Assembly (NCBI RefSeq): GCF_029892045.1
Contig: NZ_CP120368.1
Location: forward strand, 1 to 55,000
DNA from: Sinorhizobium numidicum
Lineage (GTDB): Bacteria; Pseudomonadota; Alphaproteobacteria; Rhizobiales; Rhizobiaceae
Direction: 5' to 3'
Length of the DNA stretch: 55,000 bases
Shown here: one piece after another, positions 26,344 through 36,016 of the stretch
How the letters are laid out: every line of letters begins with the position of its first letter
Position numbering within the stretch: position 1 is the first letter of the stretch
Notes under the pieces: model-generated
What the model was told of the DNA's origin: nothing
The model's input: only the letters and a program-made list of their open reading frames with translations
Database searches by the model: none
Made by a program: the position numbers and the translations under genes

Positions 26344-26453
26344 CGCGGAATGAGCCGAAGTGCCGAGTGGCCTCCGGTCAAACATCCCGCTCCGACTTAT
26401 CAGAGTCGATCGCGCCACGATCTTCGCCCGATTGGACAAAACCAGTCGCGATC
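26344..26453 (+). repeat. R2 mosaic palindromic element, degenerate copy in the chvI-chvG spacer
   Basis: CGCGGAATGAG at 26344 and CATCCCGCTCCGACTTATCAG at about 26383 onward align with the R2 copy at 47299. The second hairpin survives as CGATCGCG / CGCGATCG. Rhizobium-specific intergenic mosaic elements (RIMEs) were first described within this two-component locus, so this is probably the same element. The 329-base chvI-chvG spacer (26201-26529) contains nothing else that I can recognise. Confidence 0.65.
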
Positions 26454-26529
26454 GAAAGCCTGAGTTCGTCCGTCATGCCGGTTCTGAATGATCCACAATC
26501 GGCGTGAAGGCAAGTCCCACATAGAGCCG

Positions 26530-27255
26530 TCAGGCCGTCTCGCGAAAACGATAGCCGACGCCATAGAGCGTTTCGATCATGTCGAAGTCGTTGTCGACCA
26601 TCTTGAACTTCTTGCGGAGCCGCTTGATATGGCTGTCGATCGTTCGATCGTCGACATAGACCTGCTCGTCATAGGCGGCGTCCATCAGCGCATCGCGGCT
26701 CTTCACCACGCCCGGACGCTGCGCCAGCGAATGCAGGATGAGGAATTCCGTCACGGTCAAGGTCACGGCTTCGTTCTTCCACGTGCAGGTATGGCGCTCC
26801 TGGTCCATCACGAGCTGGCCGCGTTCCAGCGAGCGGGACGGCGCGTCGGAATTTTTGGCTGTGCCGGCGGCGCCGGCTGCAGCGGCGTCGCGGGTCGGCG
26901 CCCGGCGGAGGATCGCCTTGACGCGCTCGACCAGCAGCCGCTGCGAGAACGGCTTGGTGATGAAATCGTCCGCACCCATCTTGAGGCCGAAGAGCTCGTC
27001 GATTTCCTCGTCCTTGGACGTCAGGAAAATCACCGGCAGGTCTGACTTCTGCCTGAGCCGGCGCAACAATTCCATGCCGTCCATGCGCGGCATCTTGATA
27101 TCGAAGATCGCCAACTGCGGCGGACGCGCAAGCAAACCCTCGAGCGCCGATGCGCCGTCTGTATAGGTCTCGACCTTGTATCCCTCGGCTTCCAGCGCGA
27201 TGGACACGGACGTCAGGATATTGCGGTCGTCATCGACAAGCGCGATGGTCTGCAT
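26530..27255 (-). CDS. chvI: ChvI response regulator
   Basis: A 241-residue OmpR-type regulator. The receiver domain (residues 1-120) has the acidic pocket DDD (8-10), phosphoacceptor Asp52 in [10 protein letters not shown], and Lys in ITKPFS. A linker rich in Ala precedes the winged-helix DNA-binding domain, which ends [11 protein letters not shown]. It should be phosphorylated by ChvG, encoded downstream. The ATG at 27255 has GGAG nine bases upstream; a TTG three codons earlier lacks a better site. The pair is essential or near-essential in related rhizobia. Confidence 0.96.
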   Translation of the reverse strand: MQTIALVDDDRNILTSVSIALEAEGYKVETYTDGASALEGLLARPPQLAIFDIKMPRMDGMELLRRLRQKSDLPVIFLTSKDEEIDELFGLKMGADDFITKPFSQRLLVERVKAILRRAPTRDAAAAGAAGTAKNSDAPSRSLERGQLVMDQERHTCTWKNEAVTLTVTEFLILHSLAQRPGVVKSRDALMDAAYDEQVYVDDRTIDSHIKRLRKKFKMVDNDFDMIETLYGVGYRFRETA

Positions 27256-27460
27256 CGTATTCAACTCCGTCTTTTGAGGTCCGGTGGCCGGATCCGCTTC
27301 AGAAACCGCGGCAACCGCGAGTCACGGCAGCTACTTGAGTATAAAGGTGGAACAAATTGTGGCGAAGCATAAAAGCGCGCGATCCTGTCACCCCGGAACC
27401 GGCCTGCAAATGGTGCTTTGCAATGCAGGATTCAACCGATTAAAAAACGCATATTTTTCC

Positions 27461-27475
27461 TTAAATCGATTAATA
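27461..27475 (+). promoter_or_regulatory. Candidate LacI-type operator upstream of pckA
   Basis: TTAAATCGATTAATA is nearly palindromic around a central CG, the usual layout of LacI/GalR operators. A similar half-site, CCGATTAAA, lies at about 27436. The 329-base spacer between the divergent chvI and pckA genes is unusually AT-rich here (27437-27505). In Sinorhizobium the LacI-family protein PckR controls pckA; whether it binds this exact sequence is inferred. Confidence 0.4.
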
Positions 27476-27584
27476 TACTGATATCATTATTGTTTTAGAA
27501 GTCCGTATCTTGTCTTCGATTATCCTTGCCGGTATGTTCCGACGATATTCAACACCACTGGCCAAACACGAAGGAAGCTTGACC

Positions 27585-29195
27585 ATGGAGCAACTTGGCA
27601 CCCGCAACGCCTCGAATGGGCTGGAGACCATCGGATTTTCGGACCTGACGGCCGTCCGCTATAACTTCGAGGCAGCGGCGCTTTACGAGAAAGCCCTTCG
27701 TCGCGGCGAGGCGCAATTGACGGCACATGGCGCGCTCTGCGCCCGCACCGGCCAGCACACGGGTCGTTCGCCCAAGGACAAGTATGTCGTCCGCGATGCC
27801 GCGACCACCGACCAGATCTGGTGGGACAACAACAACGCGATGTCGCCGGAAAATTTCGAGCGTCTTCGGCAGGACATGCTGGCGCATGCCAAGGGCATGT
27901 CGCTCTACGTCCAGGATCTCGTCGGCGGTGCCGATGCGGAGAATGCGCTCCCGACGCGTGTCGTTACTGAATACGCCTGGCATTCGCTGTTCATCCGCAA
28001 CCTCCTGATCCGCCCGGCGCGCGAGGCTCTCGCAAACTTCCAGCCGAAGCTCACGATCATCGATCTGCCGAGCTTCAAGGCAAGTCCGGAGCGTCATGGC
28101 TGCCGCAGCGAAACGGTGATCGCCTGCGATCTTACCAATGGTCTCGTGCTGATCGGCGGCACCTCCTATGCCGGCGAAATGAAGAAATCGGTCTTCACCG
28201 TGCTCAACTATTTGCTGCCGAAAAAGACGGTCATGCCGATGCATTGCTCGGCCAATGTCGGTCCGTCCGGTGACACGGCCATCTTCTTTGGATTGTCCGG
28301 CACCGGTAAGACGACGCTTTCGGCCGATCCGAACCGAACGCTGATCGGCGATGACGAACATGGTTGGGGCGAGAAGGGCGTCTTCAATTTCGAAGGCGGC
28401 TGCTACGCCAAGGCAATCCGACTGTCCGAGAAGGCCGAACCGGAGATTTTCGCAACGACACGGCGTTTCGGCACCGTCATGGAAAACGTCGTCCTGGATG
28501 AGCGGCGCCTCCCGGACTTCGACGACGGCTCGCTGACCGAAAACACCCGCTGCGCCTATCCGTTGGACTTCATTCCGAATGCCAGCGAGACCGGAACCGC
28601 GCCGCAGCCGCGCACCATCATCATGCTGACGGCAGATGCCTTCGGTGTCATGCCGCCAATCGCCCGGCTGACGCCGGAACAGGCGATGTACCACTTCCTG
28701 TCCGGCTACACCGCCAAGGTTGCCGGAACGGAAAAAGGCGTGACGGAACCGGAAGCGACCTTCTCGACCTGCTTCGGCGCCCCCTTCATGCCGCGTCATC
28801 CGTCGGAATACGGCAATCTGCTGAAAGACCTGATCGCCAAAAACGGCGTTACCTGCTGGCTGGTCAATACTGGCTGGACCGGCGGCGCCTACGGCACGGG
28901 AAGCCGCATGCCGATCAAGGTGACACGCGCCCTGCTTTCGGCTGCGCTCGACGGTTCGTTGAACGGCGCTTCGTTCCGCACCGATGCCAATTTCGGCTTT
29001 GCGGTGCCGGTGTCCGTGCCCGGCGTCAACGACGGCACTCTCGACCCGCGCTCCACCTGGGCGGATGGAGAGGCTTACGACGTTCAGGCGCGGAGGCTGG
29101 TCGACATGTTCATTGCGAACTTCGCCAAATTCGAGAGGCATGTCGACGGCAGCGTGCGCGACGCGGCACCCGGCACCAAGGTGGCAGCCGAATAG
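27585..29195 (+). CDS. pckA: Phosphoenolpyruvate carboxykinase (ATP)
   Basis: A 536-residue enzyme that converts oxaloacetate and ATP to phosphoenolpyruvate, the entry into gluconeogenesis during growth on C4 dicarboxylates. The kinase loop [16 protein letters not shown] and the metal site [19 protein letters not shown] region are intact, as is the Arg-rich TGRSPKDKY at the N-terminus. The ATG at 27585 has AAGGAAG eight bases upstream and gives the usual length. It is divergent from chvI, with a possible LacI-type operator upstream and a terminator hairpin downstream. Confidence 0.97.
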   Translation: MEQLGTRNASNGLETIGFSDLTAVRYNFEAAALYEKALRRGEAQLTAHGALCARTGQHTGRSPKDKYVVRDAATTDQIWWDNNNAMSPENFERLRQDMLAHAKGMSLYVQDLVGGADAENALPTRVVTEYAWHSLFIRNLLIRPAREALANFQPKLTIIDLPSFKASPERHGCRSETVIACDLTNGLVLIGGTSYAGEMKKSVFTVLNYLLPKKTVMPMHCSANVGPSGDTAIFFGLSGTGKTTLSADPNRTLIGDDEHGWGEKGVFNFEGGCYAKAIRLSEKAEPEIFATTRRFGTVMENVVLDERRLPDFDDGSLTENTRCAYPLDFIPNASETGTAPQPRTIIMLTADAFGVMPPIARLTPEQAMYHFLSGYTAKVAGTEKGVTEPEATFSTCFGAPFMPRHPSEYGNLLKDLIAKNGVTCWLVNTGWTGGAYGTGSRMPIKVTRALLSAALDGSLNGASFRTDANFGFAVPVSVPGVNDGTLDPRSTWADGEAYDVQARRLVDMFIANFAKFERHVDGSVRDAAPGTKVAAE

Positions 29196-29218
29196 AGACT
29201 GTAGCCCATGATTCACGT

Positions 29219-29250
29219 GAAACCCGGTCCCTGTGGCCGGGTTTCGCGTT
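29219..29250 (+). terminator. Terminator-like hairpin after pckA
   Basis: A 9-bp stem, GAAACCCGG with CCGGGTTTC, and a 9-base loop, 23 bases after the pckA stop. The tail GCGTTTGTCG has only a short T-run. Confidence 0.7.
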
Positions 29251-29300
29251 TGTCGCTTGGTCGTTTTCAAGCGCGCGGCTCTATGCGATAGAACGGTCCA

Positions 29301-29405
29301 CCGCATGATTCCTTTAATCGATTCCGATTTACGGACAAAATCATGCGGCAATTCAAAGTGCTATAGCGGCCTTTGCGCGTCTGATCACACGCGCGGCGCT
29401 GTAGG
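29301..29405 (+). repeat. R1 mosaic palindromic element, copy c (full length)
   Basis: Two hairpins. The left one has outer arms GCATGATT / AATCATGC around an imperfect CCTTTAATCG / CGATTTACGG stem. A linker GCAATTCAAAGTG follows, then the right hairpin: outer CTATAGCG / CGCTGTAG and inner GCGCGT / ACGCGC. It fills the spacer between pckA and arfB and ends eight bases before the arfB start. Confidence 0.8.
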
Positions 29406-29413
29406 AGCGACCC

Positions 29414-29848
29414 ATGGCAAGCGACCCGCTTTACATCAACGACCGTATCGTTATCGCCGGCTGGGAGCTGACGGAACAATTCGTGCTGGCCGGCGGCCCG
29501 GGCGGGCAGAACGTCAATAAGGTGTCGACGGCAGTCCAGCTCTTCTTCAATATCCAGGCCTCGCCGTCGCTGCCGGAACACGTCAGGGCCAACGCCCTGA
29601 AACTTGCCGGTCGCCGGGTCTCCAAGGACGGCGTGCTGATGATCGAGGCTAATCGGTTCCGCAGCCAGGAGCGCAATCGCGAGGACGCCCGCGAACGGCT
29701 GAAGGCTCTAATCTTGAAGGCGGCGGAGCCGCCACCTCCGCCGCGCAAGAAGACGCGGCCGACGCGCAGTTCCATCGAACGGCGGTTGAAGGAGAAATCC
29801 GGTCGCGCTGAAATCAAGAAACTGCGTGGTCGGCCGGGCGGCGATTGA
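29414..29848 (+). CDS. arfB: Alternative ribosome-rescue factor ArfB
   Basis: A 144-residue release-factor-like peptidyl-tRNA hydrolase that frees ribosomes stalled without a stop codon. The catalytic GGQ is at residues 30-32 in AGGPGGQNVNK. The basic C-terminal tail (about residues 105-144, rich in Lys and Arg) would enter the empty mRNA channel. Domain 1 and the stop-codon-recognition domain of true release factors are absent, as expected. The gene follows an R1 element; its own ribosome-binding site (GGAGCG) overlaps the element's end. Confidence 0.93.
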   Translation: MASDPLYINDRIVIAGWELTEQFVLAGGPGGQNVNKVSTAVQLFFNIQASPSLPEHVRANALKLAGRRVSKDGVLMIEANRFRSQERNREDARERLKALILKAAEPPPPPRKKTRPTRSSIERRLKEKSGRAEIKKLRGRPGGD

Positions 29849-29942
29849 GCCGAGCCGCTACCGGAATCTTTCGGCCGCTCCCTTGCCTTTAACAAAGGCC
29901 GCCCTCTCTTATCGAGAGTGTACCGCACGAGAGGAGGCAACC

Positions 29943-30416
29943 ATGGGTTTGTTCAGTTTTATCAAGAATGCCGGAAAGAAGCTCGGCATCGGCGGCGATG
30001 AAACCGCGCCGGACGCGGCTAGCGTCGAGAAGGAGCTCGCATCGCATGATCTCGGCACCAAGGACGTCAATGTCGAGGTCGTCGACGACAAGGTCGTTCT
30101 CAAGGGTGTCGTCAAGGACCAGTCCACCTTCGAAAAAGCGATTGTCGCCGTCGGCAATACGCTCGGCATATCGGCCGTCGAAGCCTCGGAGCTGAAAGTT
30201 GCCGATGCGGGCGCAGCGCCGGCCGCAGCGAACGCTCCGGTATTCTACACCGTGAAAAAAGGCGACAATCTCTGGAAGATCGCCGAAGCGCACTACGGCA
30301 AGGGCAAGGGCGCCAAACACACGGCAATCTTCGAAGCAAACAAGCCGATGCTGACCCATCCGGACAAGATCTATCCGGGGCAGGTGCTGCGCATTCCGGA
30401 TTTGGCTGCCAGCTGA
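29943..30416 (+). CDS. kbp: BON-LysM domain protein (Kbp/YgaU-like)
   Basis: A 157-residue protein with a BON domain (about residues 25-87) and a C-terminal LysM domain (about 101-155; FYTVKKGDNLWKIAEAHYG). The arrangement and size match E. coli Kbp (YgaU), a cytoplasmic potassium-binding protein; other members are annotated only as LysM proteins. There is no signal peptide, which argues against peptidoglycan binding in the periplasm. The ATG at 29943 has GAGGAGG six bases upstream. Confidence 0.85.
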   Translation: MGLFSFIKNAGKKLGIGGDETAPDAASVEKELASHDLGTKDVNVEVVDDKVVLKGVVKDQSTFEKAIVAVGNTLGISAVEASELKVADAGAAPAAANAPVFYTVKKGDNLWKIAEAHYGKGKGAKHTAIFEANKPMLTHPDKIYPGQVLRIPDLAAS

Positions 30417-30527
30417 GCGAGGGCGATTTCGGCTAGCTCTCGGCGCCGGCGATCGCTACATCCTTATTGTCGGAGTCTCTTTCGGACGGCGCCTGCTCTC
30501 CGTGACGACGACCTCCGGATCGACCGA

Positions 30528-31154
30528 ATGAGGATGCTGGCGATGCAGGTGTTGCCGAAGGGGGTCAGGCATATCCCCGGTTTTCTCGACCGCTCACGTC
30601 AGGAGGAGCTTGTCGCGGCGATTCGGGCCGTCGTAGCGGAAGCGCCGCTCTTCGCGCCCGAAATGCCGAAGACCGGCAAGCCGATGTCCGTGCGCATGAC
30701 CAATTGCGGATCACTGGGCTGGGTCACCGATCGCGAGCGCGGCTACCGTTATCAGGCGCAGCATCCGGTGACCGGCAGGCCTTGGCCGCCGATCCCGGAG
30801 ATCCTGCTGGACATCTGGCGGTCGGTGTCGGCCAGCGACAAGATGCCCGAAGCATGCCTTGTGAATTTCTATGATGCGGACGCGCGCATGGGCCTGCATC
30901 AGGATCGGGACGAACGCGATCTGGAGACGGCCGTCGTCTCGATCTCGCTCGGCGACACTTGCCTCTTTCGCGTCGGCGGCAGCACGCGCGGCGGGCAAAC
31001 CGTATCCTTCAAGCTTGCCAGCGGCGATGTCGTCGTGCTTGGCGGCGAGGGGCGGCTGGCTTTCCACGGCGTCGACCGCATCTATCCGAATACCTCGACG
31101 CTGCTGAAGAACGGCGGGCGCCTGAATCTGACGTTGCGCCGCGTCAATCCGTAG
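30528..31154 (+). CDS. alkB: AlkB-like 2-oxoglutarate/Fe(II) dioxygenase
   Basis: A 208-residue enzyme of the AlkB family, which removes alkyl lesions such as 1-methyladenine and 3-methylcytosine from DNA or RNA by oxidation. The iron ligands are His124 and Asp126 (GLHQDRDE) and His180 (AFHGVDR). The 2-oxoglutarate arginine is in GRLNLTLRRVNP at the C-terminus. ATG 30528 is kept as the start; ATG 30543, five codons later, is an equal candidate, with AGG nine bases before it. No Ada-like regulator is nearby. Confidence 0.9.
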   Translation: MRMLAMQVLPKGVRHIPGFLDRSRQEELVAAIRAVVAEAPLFAPEMPKTGKPMSVRMTNCGSLGWVTDRERGYRYQAQHPVTGRPWPPIPEILLDIWRSVSASDKMPEACLVNFYDADARMGLHQDRDERDLETAVVSISLGDTCLFRVGGSTRGGQTVSFKLASGDVVVLGGEGRLAFHGVDRIYPNTSTLLKNGGRLNLTLRRVNP

Positions 31155-31201
31155 CGGATGAGCAAAAGCGTGCGCCATTCTCCCCGACCGTGCCCCGAGG
31201 C

Positions 31202-32197
31202 TTAGAGTTTCCGCAACGCGACCGTTTCTGTCAGGTGATTGGGACCCTTTTGTAGGATTAGGTCGGCGCGCGGCCGCGTCGGCAGGATGTTCTGGTGCAG
31301 GTTCTTCAGGTTGATGTTGTGCCAGAGCTCTTCGGCGATCGCGCGCGCCGCGTCCTCGCTGATCGCCGCATAGCGATGGAAGAAGGACTGCGGGTTCTTA
31401 AAGGCCGTTTCACGCAGGCGCATGAAACGGCTCACATACCAGCTATGGATCAAGCTTTCCTCGGCGTCGATATAGATCGAGAAATCGAAGAAATCCGAGA
31501 CCATCGGCACGATCTTGCCGTCTGCCGGCAGATTACGCGATTGCAGGACATTGATTCCTTCGAAGATCAGGATGTCCGGCCGGTCGATGATCTGGAATTG
31601 ATCCGGAACGACGTCATAGGTCAGATGCGAATAGGTCGGTGCCTTTACGTTCGGCTGCCCGGCCTTGATCGCCGAAAGGAAGCGCAAGAGCGCGCCGATA
31701 TCGTAGCTCTCGGGGAAACCCTTGCGATCCATCATGTTCTCGCGCTTGAGGATCGCGTTCGGGTAGAGAAAACCGTCCGTCGTTATCAGATCGACCTTCG
31801 GGCTCGAAGGCCAGCGCGCCAGGAGTTCGGCGAGGATGCGCGCGGTCGTGGACTTGCCGACGGCGACGGAGCCGGCGATGCCGATGACGAAAGGAGTCTT
31901 CGTTTCGTCCGACATGCTGAGGAAGCGCTTGCGCTGCTGGAAAAGGATCTGAGAGGCTTCGACGTGGGCAGAAAGAAGCCGTGACAGCGACAGGTAGATC
32001 CGGCGGACCTCCTTGAGATCGACCGGGTCATTAAGCGATCTTAGCCGCTGCACTTCGTCGGCCGTGAGCGTCAGCGGCGTATCGGCGCGGAAGCGTGACC
32101 ATTCCTCGGCCGAGAAGACGTGATAGGGCGAATAATCTCCGCCCTTGAGATTGCCCGGAATGTCGGCGGGTTCGATGTCTTTCGCGGCTATGGTCAT
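31202..32197 (-). CDS. coaA: Pantothenate kinase, type I
   Basis: A 331-residue enzyme that phosphorylates pantothenate in the first step of coenzyme A synthesis. The P-loop GSVAVGKST is at residues 109-117, and the pantothenate-binding region [12 protein letters not shown] follows. Length and N-terminal layout ([12 protein letters not shown]) are those of the E. coli-type enzyme. Its ATG overlaps the hisE stop by four bases, so it is the last gene of the his cluster and is translationally coupled to it. Confidence 0.95.
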   Translation of the reverse strand: MTIAAKDIEPADIPGNLKGGDYSPYHVFSAEEWSRFRADTPLTLTADEVQRLRSLNDPVDLKEVRRIYLSLSRLLSAHVEASQILFQQRKRFLSMSDETKTPFVIGIAGSVAVGKSTTARILAELLARWPSSPKVDLITTDGFLYPNAILKRENMMDRKGFPESYDIGALLRFLSAIKAGQPNVKAPTYSHLTYDVVPDQFQIIDRPDILIFEGINVLQSRNLPADGKIVPMVSDFFDFSIYIDAEESLIHSWYVSRFMRLRETAFKNPQSFFHRYAAISEDAARAIAEELWHNINLKNLHQNILPTRPRADLILQKGPNHLTETVALRKL

Positions 32198-32517
32198 GGA
32201 TTTTGCCGGTTTGCCTTTTCCTGCAGGCCGGACTGGCTCGTCCGCCTGGCAAGTTCGCTCATCACATCCTGCAACGGGACGGCGGCGATGTTCAATACGA
32301 CCATAAGATGATAGAGGAGATCCGCACTCTCATCGACCAGATTCTTGCGGTCGTCGCTGATCGCCGCGATGACCGTTTCCACCGCTTCCTCGCCCAGTTT
32401 CTTGGCCGCCTTGCGCTGGCCGGCCGCCACCAGCTTGGCGGTCCAGGAGTCCTCGGGCGCTGCCTTGGCGCGCGCCGCCACGATGTTTTCCAGGTCGGAA
32501 AGAGTAAACTCGCTCAT
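32194..32517 (-). CDS. hisE: Phosphoribosyl-ATP pyrophosphatase
   Basis: A 107-residue all-alpha pyrophosphohydrolase that converts phosphoribosyl-ATP to phosphoribosyl-AMP, step two of histidine synthesis. The metal-binding acidic helices are [11 protein letters not shown] and [12 protein letters not shown]. It is a separate protein, not fused to HisI. Of two adjacent ATG codons (32520 and 32517) the second gives the standard N-terminus [10 protein letters not shown] and better spacing from AAGGA. An R2 element separates it from hisF. Confidence 0.94.
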   Translation of the reverse strand: MSEFTLSDLENIVAARAKAAPEDSWTAKLVAAGQRKAAKKLGEEAVETVIAAISDDRKNLVDESADLLYHLMVVLNIAAVPLQDVMSELARRTSQSGLQEKANRQNP

Positions 32518-32527
32518 CATCAGGTCC

Positions 32528-32582
32528 TTAGTTAAGAGGGGGAATGCGGGCGGAAAACCGCACACACTTTTCCTCATCCCGC
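32528..32582 (-). repeat. R2 mosaic palindromic element, copy at the hisF stop codon
   Basis: On the minus strand it reads GCGGGATGAGGAAAAGTGTG, then GCGG-TTTT-CCGC, then CCGCATTCC. The first base follows the last base of the hisF stop codon directly (32583). It fills the hisF-hisE spacer inside the his operon and has the same orientation as hisF. Confidence 0.8.
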
Positions 32583-33359
32583 CTAGTCGAGGCGCATCGC
32601 GATGCCGTGCTCGGCCATGTAGCGCTTGGCGTCGCCGATGCTGTAGGTACCGAAGTGGAAGATCGATGCCGCGAGCACGGCCGTTGCGTGGCCGTCGCGA
32701 ATGCCTTCGACCAGATGGTCGAGTGTCCCGACGCCGCCCGAGGCAATGACGGGCGCGCGCACGGCATCGGCGATCGCCCGTGTGAGCGCGATGTCGTAGC
32801 CGCTCTTGGTGCCGTCGCGATCCATGGAAGTGAGAAGGATCTCGCCTGCGCCGAGGCCGACGACCTTCTGCGCGAATTCTATCGCGTCGATGCCCGTCGG
32901 CTGTCGCCCGCCATGGGTAAAGATCTCCCACCTTGTCGCTTCGCCTGCGGCCGAAACCTTCTTTGCGTCGATGGCGACGACAATGCACTGGTTACCGAAC
33001 TTGTCGGCGGCCTCGGCGACGAATTCCGGGTTCTTTACCGCCGCCGTGTTGATCGACACCTTATCGGCCCCAGCGAGCAGCAGCTTGCGGATATCCGAGA
33101 CTTGGCGCACGCCGCCTCCAACGGTGAGCGGCATGAAGCACTGCTCGGCAGTGCGGGCGATGACGTCGAAGATCGTCTCCCGGTTCTCCGATGAGGCGGT
33201 GATGTCGAGGAAGCAGAGCTCGTCGGCGCCGGCAGCATCATAGGCTCTTGCCGCCTCCACCGGATCGCCGGCGTCGATGAGGTCGACGAAGTTGACGCCC
33301 TTGACGACGCGGCCGTCCTTGACGTCGAGGCAGGGGATTACGCGGGCTTTCAGGGTCAT
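32583..33359 (-). CDS. hisF: Imidazole glycerol phosphate synthase cyclase subunit
   Basis: A 258-residue TIM-barrel enzyme that uses ammonia from HisH to form imidazole glycerol phosphate and AICAR. The catalytic aspartates lie in [13 protein letters not shown] (Asp11) and in VVAIDAKKV (about 130). It starts four bases after hisA. HisH, its glutaminase partner, is two genes upstream in the same operon. The stop codon abuts an R2 repeat. Confidence 0.97.
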   Translation of the reverse strand: MTLKARVIPCLDVKDGRVVKGVNFVDLIDAGDPVEAARAYDAAGADELCFLDITASSENRETIFDVIARTAEQCFMPLTVGGGVRQVSDIRKLLLAGADKVSINTAAVKNPEFVAEAADKFGNQCIVVAIDAKKVSAAGEATRWEIFTHGGRQPTGIDAIEFAQKVVGLGAGEILLTSMDRDGTKSGYDIALTRAIADAVRAPVIASGGVGTLDHLVEGIRDGHATAVLAASIFHFGTYSIGDAKRYMAEHGIAMRLD

Positions 33360-33363
33360 CGGA

Positions 33364-34101
33364 TCATCTCTTTCTCGATGCGCGGATCAGTGCCAGGGCT
33401 TCCGCCGGATCGATCCGTCCGTCATAAAGCGCCCGGCCGGAAATCGCGCCTTCGAGCTTCTGCGCGTCCGGCTGGATCATGCGGCGGATATCGTCCATCG
33501 AGGCGAGGCCTCCGGAGGCGATGACCGGTATCGAGACCGCATTGGCGAGTTCCAGGGTCGAAGCCCAATTGATGCCCGTCAGAATGCCGTCCCGGTCGAT
33601 ATCCGTGTAGATGATCGCCGATACGCCGGCCCCTTCGAATTTTTTGGCCAGCTCGATGACACCGAGCTCGGAAGCTTCTGCCCAGCCCTCGACCGCCACT
33701 TTGCCGCCCTTGGCGTCTATTCCGACAGCGACCTTGCCGGGAAATTTGCGGCAGGCCTCGATGACCAGCGCCGGGTTGCGCACGGCGACGGTACCGAGAA
33801 TGAGCCGCGCCAGCCCGCGCGAAAGCCAGTTCTCGATATGATCCAGCGTGCGAATGCCGCCGCCGAGCTGCACCGGGTTTCGGGTGGCCTTGAGGATCGC
33901 GTCGACCGCTGCCCCGTTCACCGTCTCGCCGGCAAAGGCGCCATTGAGATCGACCACGTGCAGCCATTCGAACCCCTGTTCCTCGAAGGCGCGCGCCTGG
34001 GCTGCCGGATCGGGATTGTAGACGGTCGCCTGCTCCATGTCGCCGAGCTTCAGGCGCACGCACTGCCCGTCCTTGAGGTCGATGGCGGGGAAAAGAATCA
34101 T
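33364..34101 (-). CDS. hisA: ProFAR isomerase
   Basis: A 245-residue TIM-barrel isomerase that opens the ribose of ProFAR by Amadori rearrangement. The first catalytic aspartate is Asp8 in [11 protein letters not shown], and the second lies in YTDIDRDG. Phosphate-binding glycines occur in GGGIRT and ASGGLAS. It stands between hisH (33 bases upstream) and hisF (four bases downstream). Confidence 0.97.
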   Translation of the reverse strand: MILFPAIDLKDGQCVRLKLGDMEQATVYNPDPAAQARAFEEQGFEWLHVVDLNGAFAGETVNGAAVDAILKATRNPVQLGGGIRTLDHIENWLSRGLARLILGTVAVRNPALVIEACRKFPGKVAVGIDAKGGKVAVEGWAEASELGVIELAKKFEGAGVSAIIYTDIDRDGILTGINWASTLELANAVSIPVIASGGLASMDDIRRMIQPDAQKLEGAISGRALYDGRIDPAEALALIRASRKR

Positions 34102-34134
34102 ATGTCGATCCGATCGGGAAAATTTGTGGAAGCT

Positions 34135-34785
34135 TCAGGGCTTCCAACGCAGGAAATTCGAAATGAGGGCGAGGCCGAGCGTCTGGCTTTTTTCCGGGTG
34201 GAACTGCGCGCCCGCCTTGTTGCCATTCGCAACGAAGGCTGTCACCGGGCCGCCATAGTCAGCTTCGGCAATCACGTCCTCGATGTTCTCGGCGGCGAGA
34301 TGGTAGGAATGGACGAAATAGGCATGCAGCCCGTTTTCGCCGGTCGGAATGCCTTCGAACAGCGGGTGCGGACGGGTGAGCCGCAGCGTGTTCCAGCCGA
34401 TCTGGGGGATCTTCAGCGACGGGTCCGTCGGCGTCATCTCGACGACATCGCCCGGTATCCAGCCAAAACCTTTCGTAATCGTCTTTTCGAGACCCCGCGA
34501 GGACATAAGCTGCATGCCGACACAGATGCCGAGAAAAGGTCTTCCCGCCGTCTCGACGGCTTGCGTCAACGCGTCTTCCATGCCTGCGACGGCGGCCAGA
34601 CCGCGGCGGCAGTCGGCATAGGCGCCAACGCCCGGCAAGACCACCCGGTCGGCAGTGGCAACCCGATCCGGCTTGTCCGTCAGGTCGATTTCGGCGGCTA
34701 TACCCGCTTCGCGCGCCGCCCGTTCGAAGGCCTTGGTGGCCGAGCGAAGGTTGCCCGATCCATAGTCAATGATGGCAACCCGCAT
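34135..34785 (-). CDS. hisH: Imidazole glycerol phosphate synthase glutaminase subunit
   Basis: A 216-residue class I glutamine amidotransferase that supplies ammonia to HisF. The nucleophile cysteine is in [11 protein letters not shown], and the His-Glu pair is in AQFHPEKSQ. The N-terminal [10 protein letters not shown] is typical. Its ATG overlaps the stop codon of the upstream DUF2628 gene by one base. Confidence 0.97.
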   Translation of the reverse strand: MRVAIIDYGSGNLRSATKAFERAAREAGIAAEIDLTDKPDRVATADRVVLPGVGAYADCRRGLAAVAGMEDALTQAVETAGRPFLGICVGMQLMSSRGLEKTITKGFGWIPGDVVEMTPTDPSLKIPQIGWNTLRLTRPHPLFEGIPTGENGLHAYFVHSYHLAAENIEDVIAEADYGGPVTAFVANGNKAGAQFHPEKSQTLGLALISNFLRWKP

Positions 34786-35267
34786 CAGCGCTCTCCATAA
34801 GGTTCAAAGAAGCCGAGGCCGCCGCTTTTGTCCGGGCCTCTCGCCGTAGACCATTCGAACGATGACAACGCAGTTGCGCTCTTTGCGTCCGTTGTCGCCG
34901 CTGAGTTCGAGAAATAGATCTCTTCCGCCGTTTCTAGGTCGCGGGCCGGAATGATCGAACGAAGCGTCCAGTCGCGCGCCGCGAGCTTCCGGAAGAGAAA
35001 TACCGGTCCTTCGAGCGATACCAGGAGGCTGAGCGCGACGTGCATGATCAGTGCTGCGGTGAATCCGCCGGGAAAGGCCGACAGAAGGATTAACAGTATT
35101 TGCAAAACGGCAACGGAGATTCCAAGGAGCCATGCCCGCTTGCTCATCAGCCAGAGGGCGGGAAAGAGAAAGGCCGGCCAGGAAAAGCCGTCGGCGATAA
35201 ACCGCGCCCTTTCGTCATCGGCCGGTGCGCCGGGCGGGGTCATGATCAGATAGGAAGCCATGGTCAT
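34785..35267 (-). CDS. DUF2628 membrane protein in the his operon
   Basis: 160 residues. The N-terminal DUF2628 region has the motif [19 protein letters not shown], followed by two hydrophobic segments (about residues 47-66 and 70-90), so it is an inner-membrane protein with a soluble, acidic C-terminal part. The function of the family is unknown. It sits 19 bases after hisB and overlaps hisH by one base, so it is transcribed and translated with histidine genes. The start is either ATG 35267 or ATG 35261; no strong ribosome-binding site decides. Confidence 0.82.
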   Translation of the reverse strand: MTMASYLIMTPPGAPADDERARFIADGFSWPAFLFPALWLMSKRAWLLGISVAVLQILLILLSAFPGGFTAALIMHVALSLLVSLEGPVFLFRKLAARDWTLRSIIPARDLETAEEIYFSNSAATTDAKSATALSSFEWSTARGPDKSGGLGFFEPYGER

Positions 35268-35286
35268 TAGCCGGATATTGGCCGGC

Positions 35287-35895
35287 TCAGGCGAGCGTCC
35301 CTTTGGTCGAGGGAACGCGTCCAGCCTGGCGCGGATCGATTTCGGTTGCGGTGCGAAGCACGCGGGCGACGGACTTGAAACAGGTTTCGGCGATATGATG
35401 GTTGTTGGCGCCGTAGATGTTCTGGATGTGCAGCGTGATCCCGGCGTGCTGGGCGAGGGCCTGAAAGAACTCGCGCACAAGCTCTGTGTCGAAAGTGCCG
35501 ATCTTCGGCGAGGTGAAGGCCACGTTCCAGACGAGGAACGGCCGGCCGGAAACATCGACGGCCGCGCGCGTCATCGTCTCATCCATGGCAAGATCGATCG
35601 AGGCATAGCGGGTGATGCCGCGGCGGTCGCCGAGCGCTCTGGCGATCGCCTGGCCGATCGCAATACCGGTATCCTCGACGGTGTGATGATCGTCGACGTG
35701 GAGGTCGCCGTCCGCCCTGACCTCCATATCGATCAGCGAATGGCGCGCGAGCTGATCCAGCATATGGTCGAAAAAACCGACACCGGTCGCGATCGTCGAT
35801 ACACCCGTGCCGTCGATATTGACGGAGACGGATACGGCGGTTTCATTCGTCTTTCGCGAAACTTGGCCGGTGCGGCTGGGCATCTCGTCTGCCAT
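35287..35895 (-). CDS. hisB: Imidazoleglycerol-phosphate dehydratase
   Basis: A 202-residue monofunctional dehydratase that makes imidazole acetol phosphate. The two metal-binding repeats are [10 protein letters not shown] and [12 protein letters not shown], and [11 protein letters not shown] is intact. There is no phosphatase domain. The ATG at 35895 gives the usual length; the longer in-frame extension upstream is non-family. It is the first gene of the his cluster, divergent from hslV across a 320-base spacer. Confidence 0.96.
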   Translation of the reverse strand: MADEMPSRTGQVSRKTNETAVSVSVNIDGTGVSTIATGVGFFDHMLDQLARHSLIDMEVRADGDLHVDDHHTVEDTGIAIGQAIARALGDRRGITRYASIDLAMDETMTRAAVDVSGRPFLVWNVAFTSPKIGTFDTELVREFFQALAQHAGITLHIQNIYGANNHHIAETCFKSVARVLRTATEIDPRQAGRVPSTKGTLA

Positions 35896-35971
35896 CAGGC
35901 TCTCCTGTCTGCGCTCGATCGCGAAGATTTTGAGACACCCAAAATGATCGGAATCGACGCGAATAATTCGG

Positions 35972-36016
35972 AGCGGAATGGCGACGGAAGACCGCCTTGC
36001 ATTTTCGCATTCCGCT
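35972..36016. repeat. Inverted repeat in the hisB-hslV spacer
   Basis: AGCGGAATG (35972-35980) pairs with CATTCCGCT (36008-36016) across 27 bases. The 320-base spacer between the divergent hisB and hslV genes holds both promoters; I could not identify convincing -35/-10 or heat-shock boxes. Confidence 0.5.
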
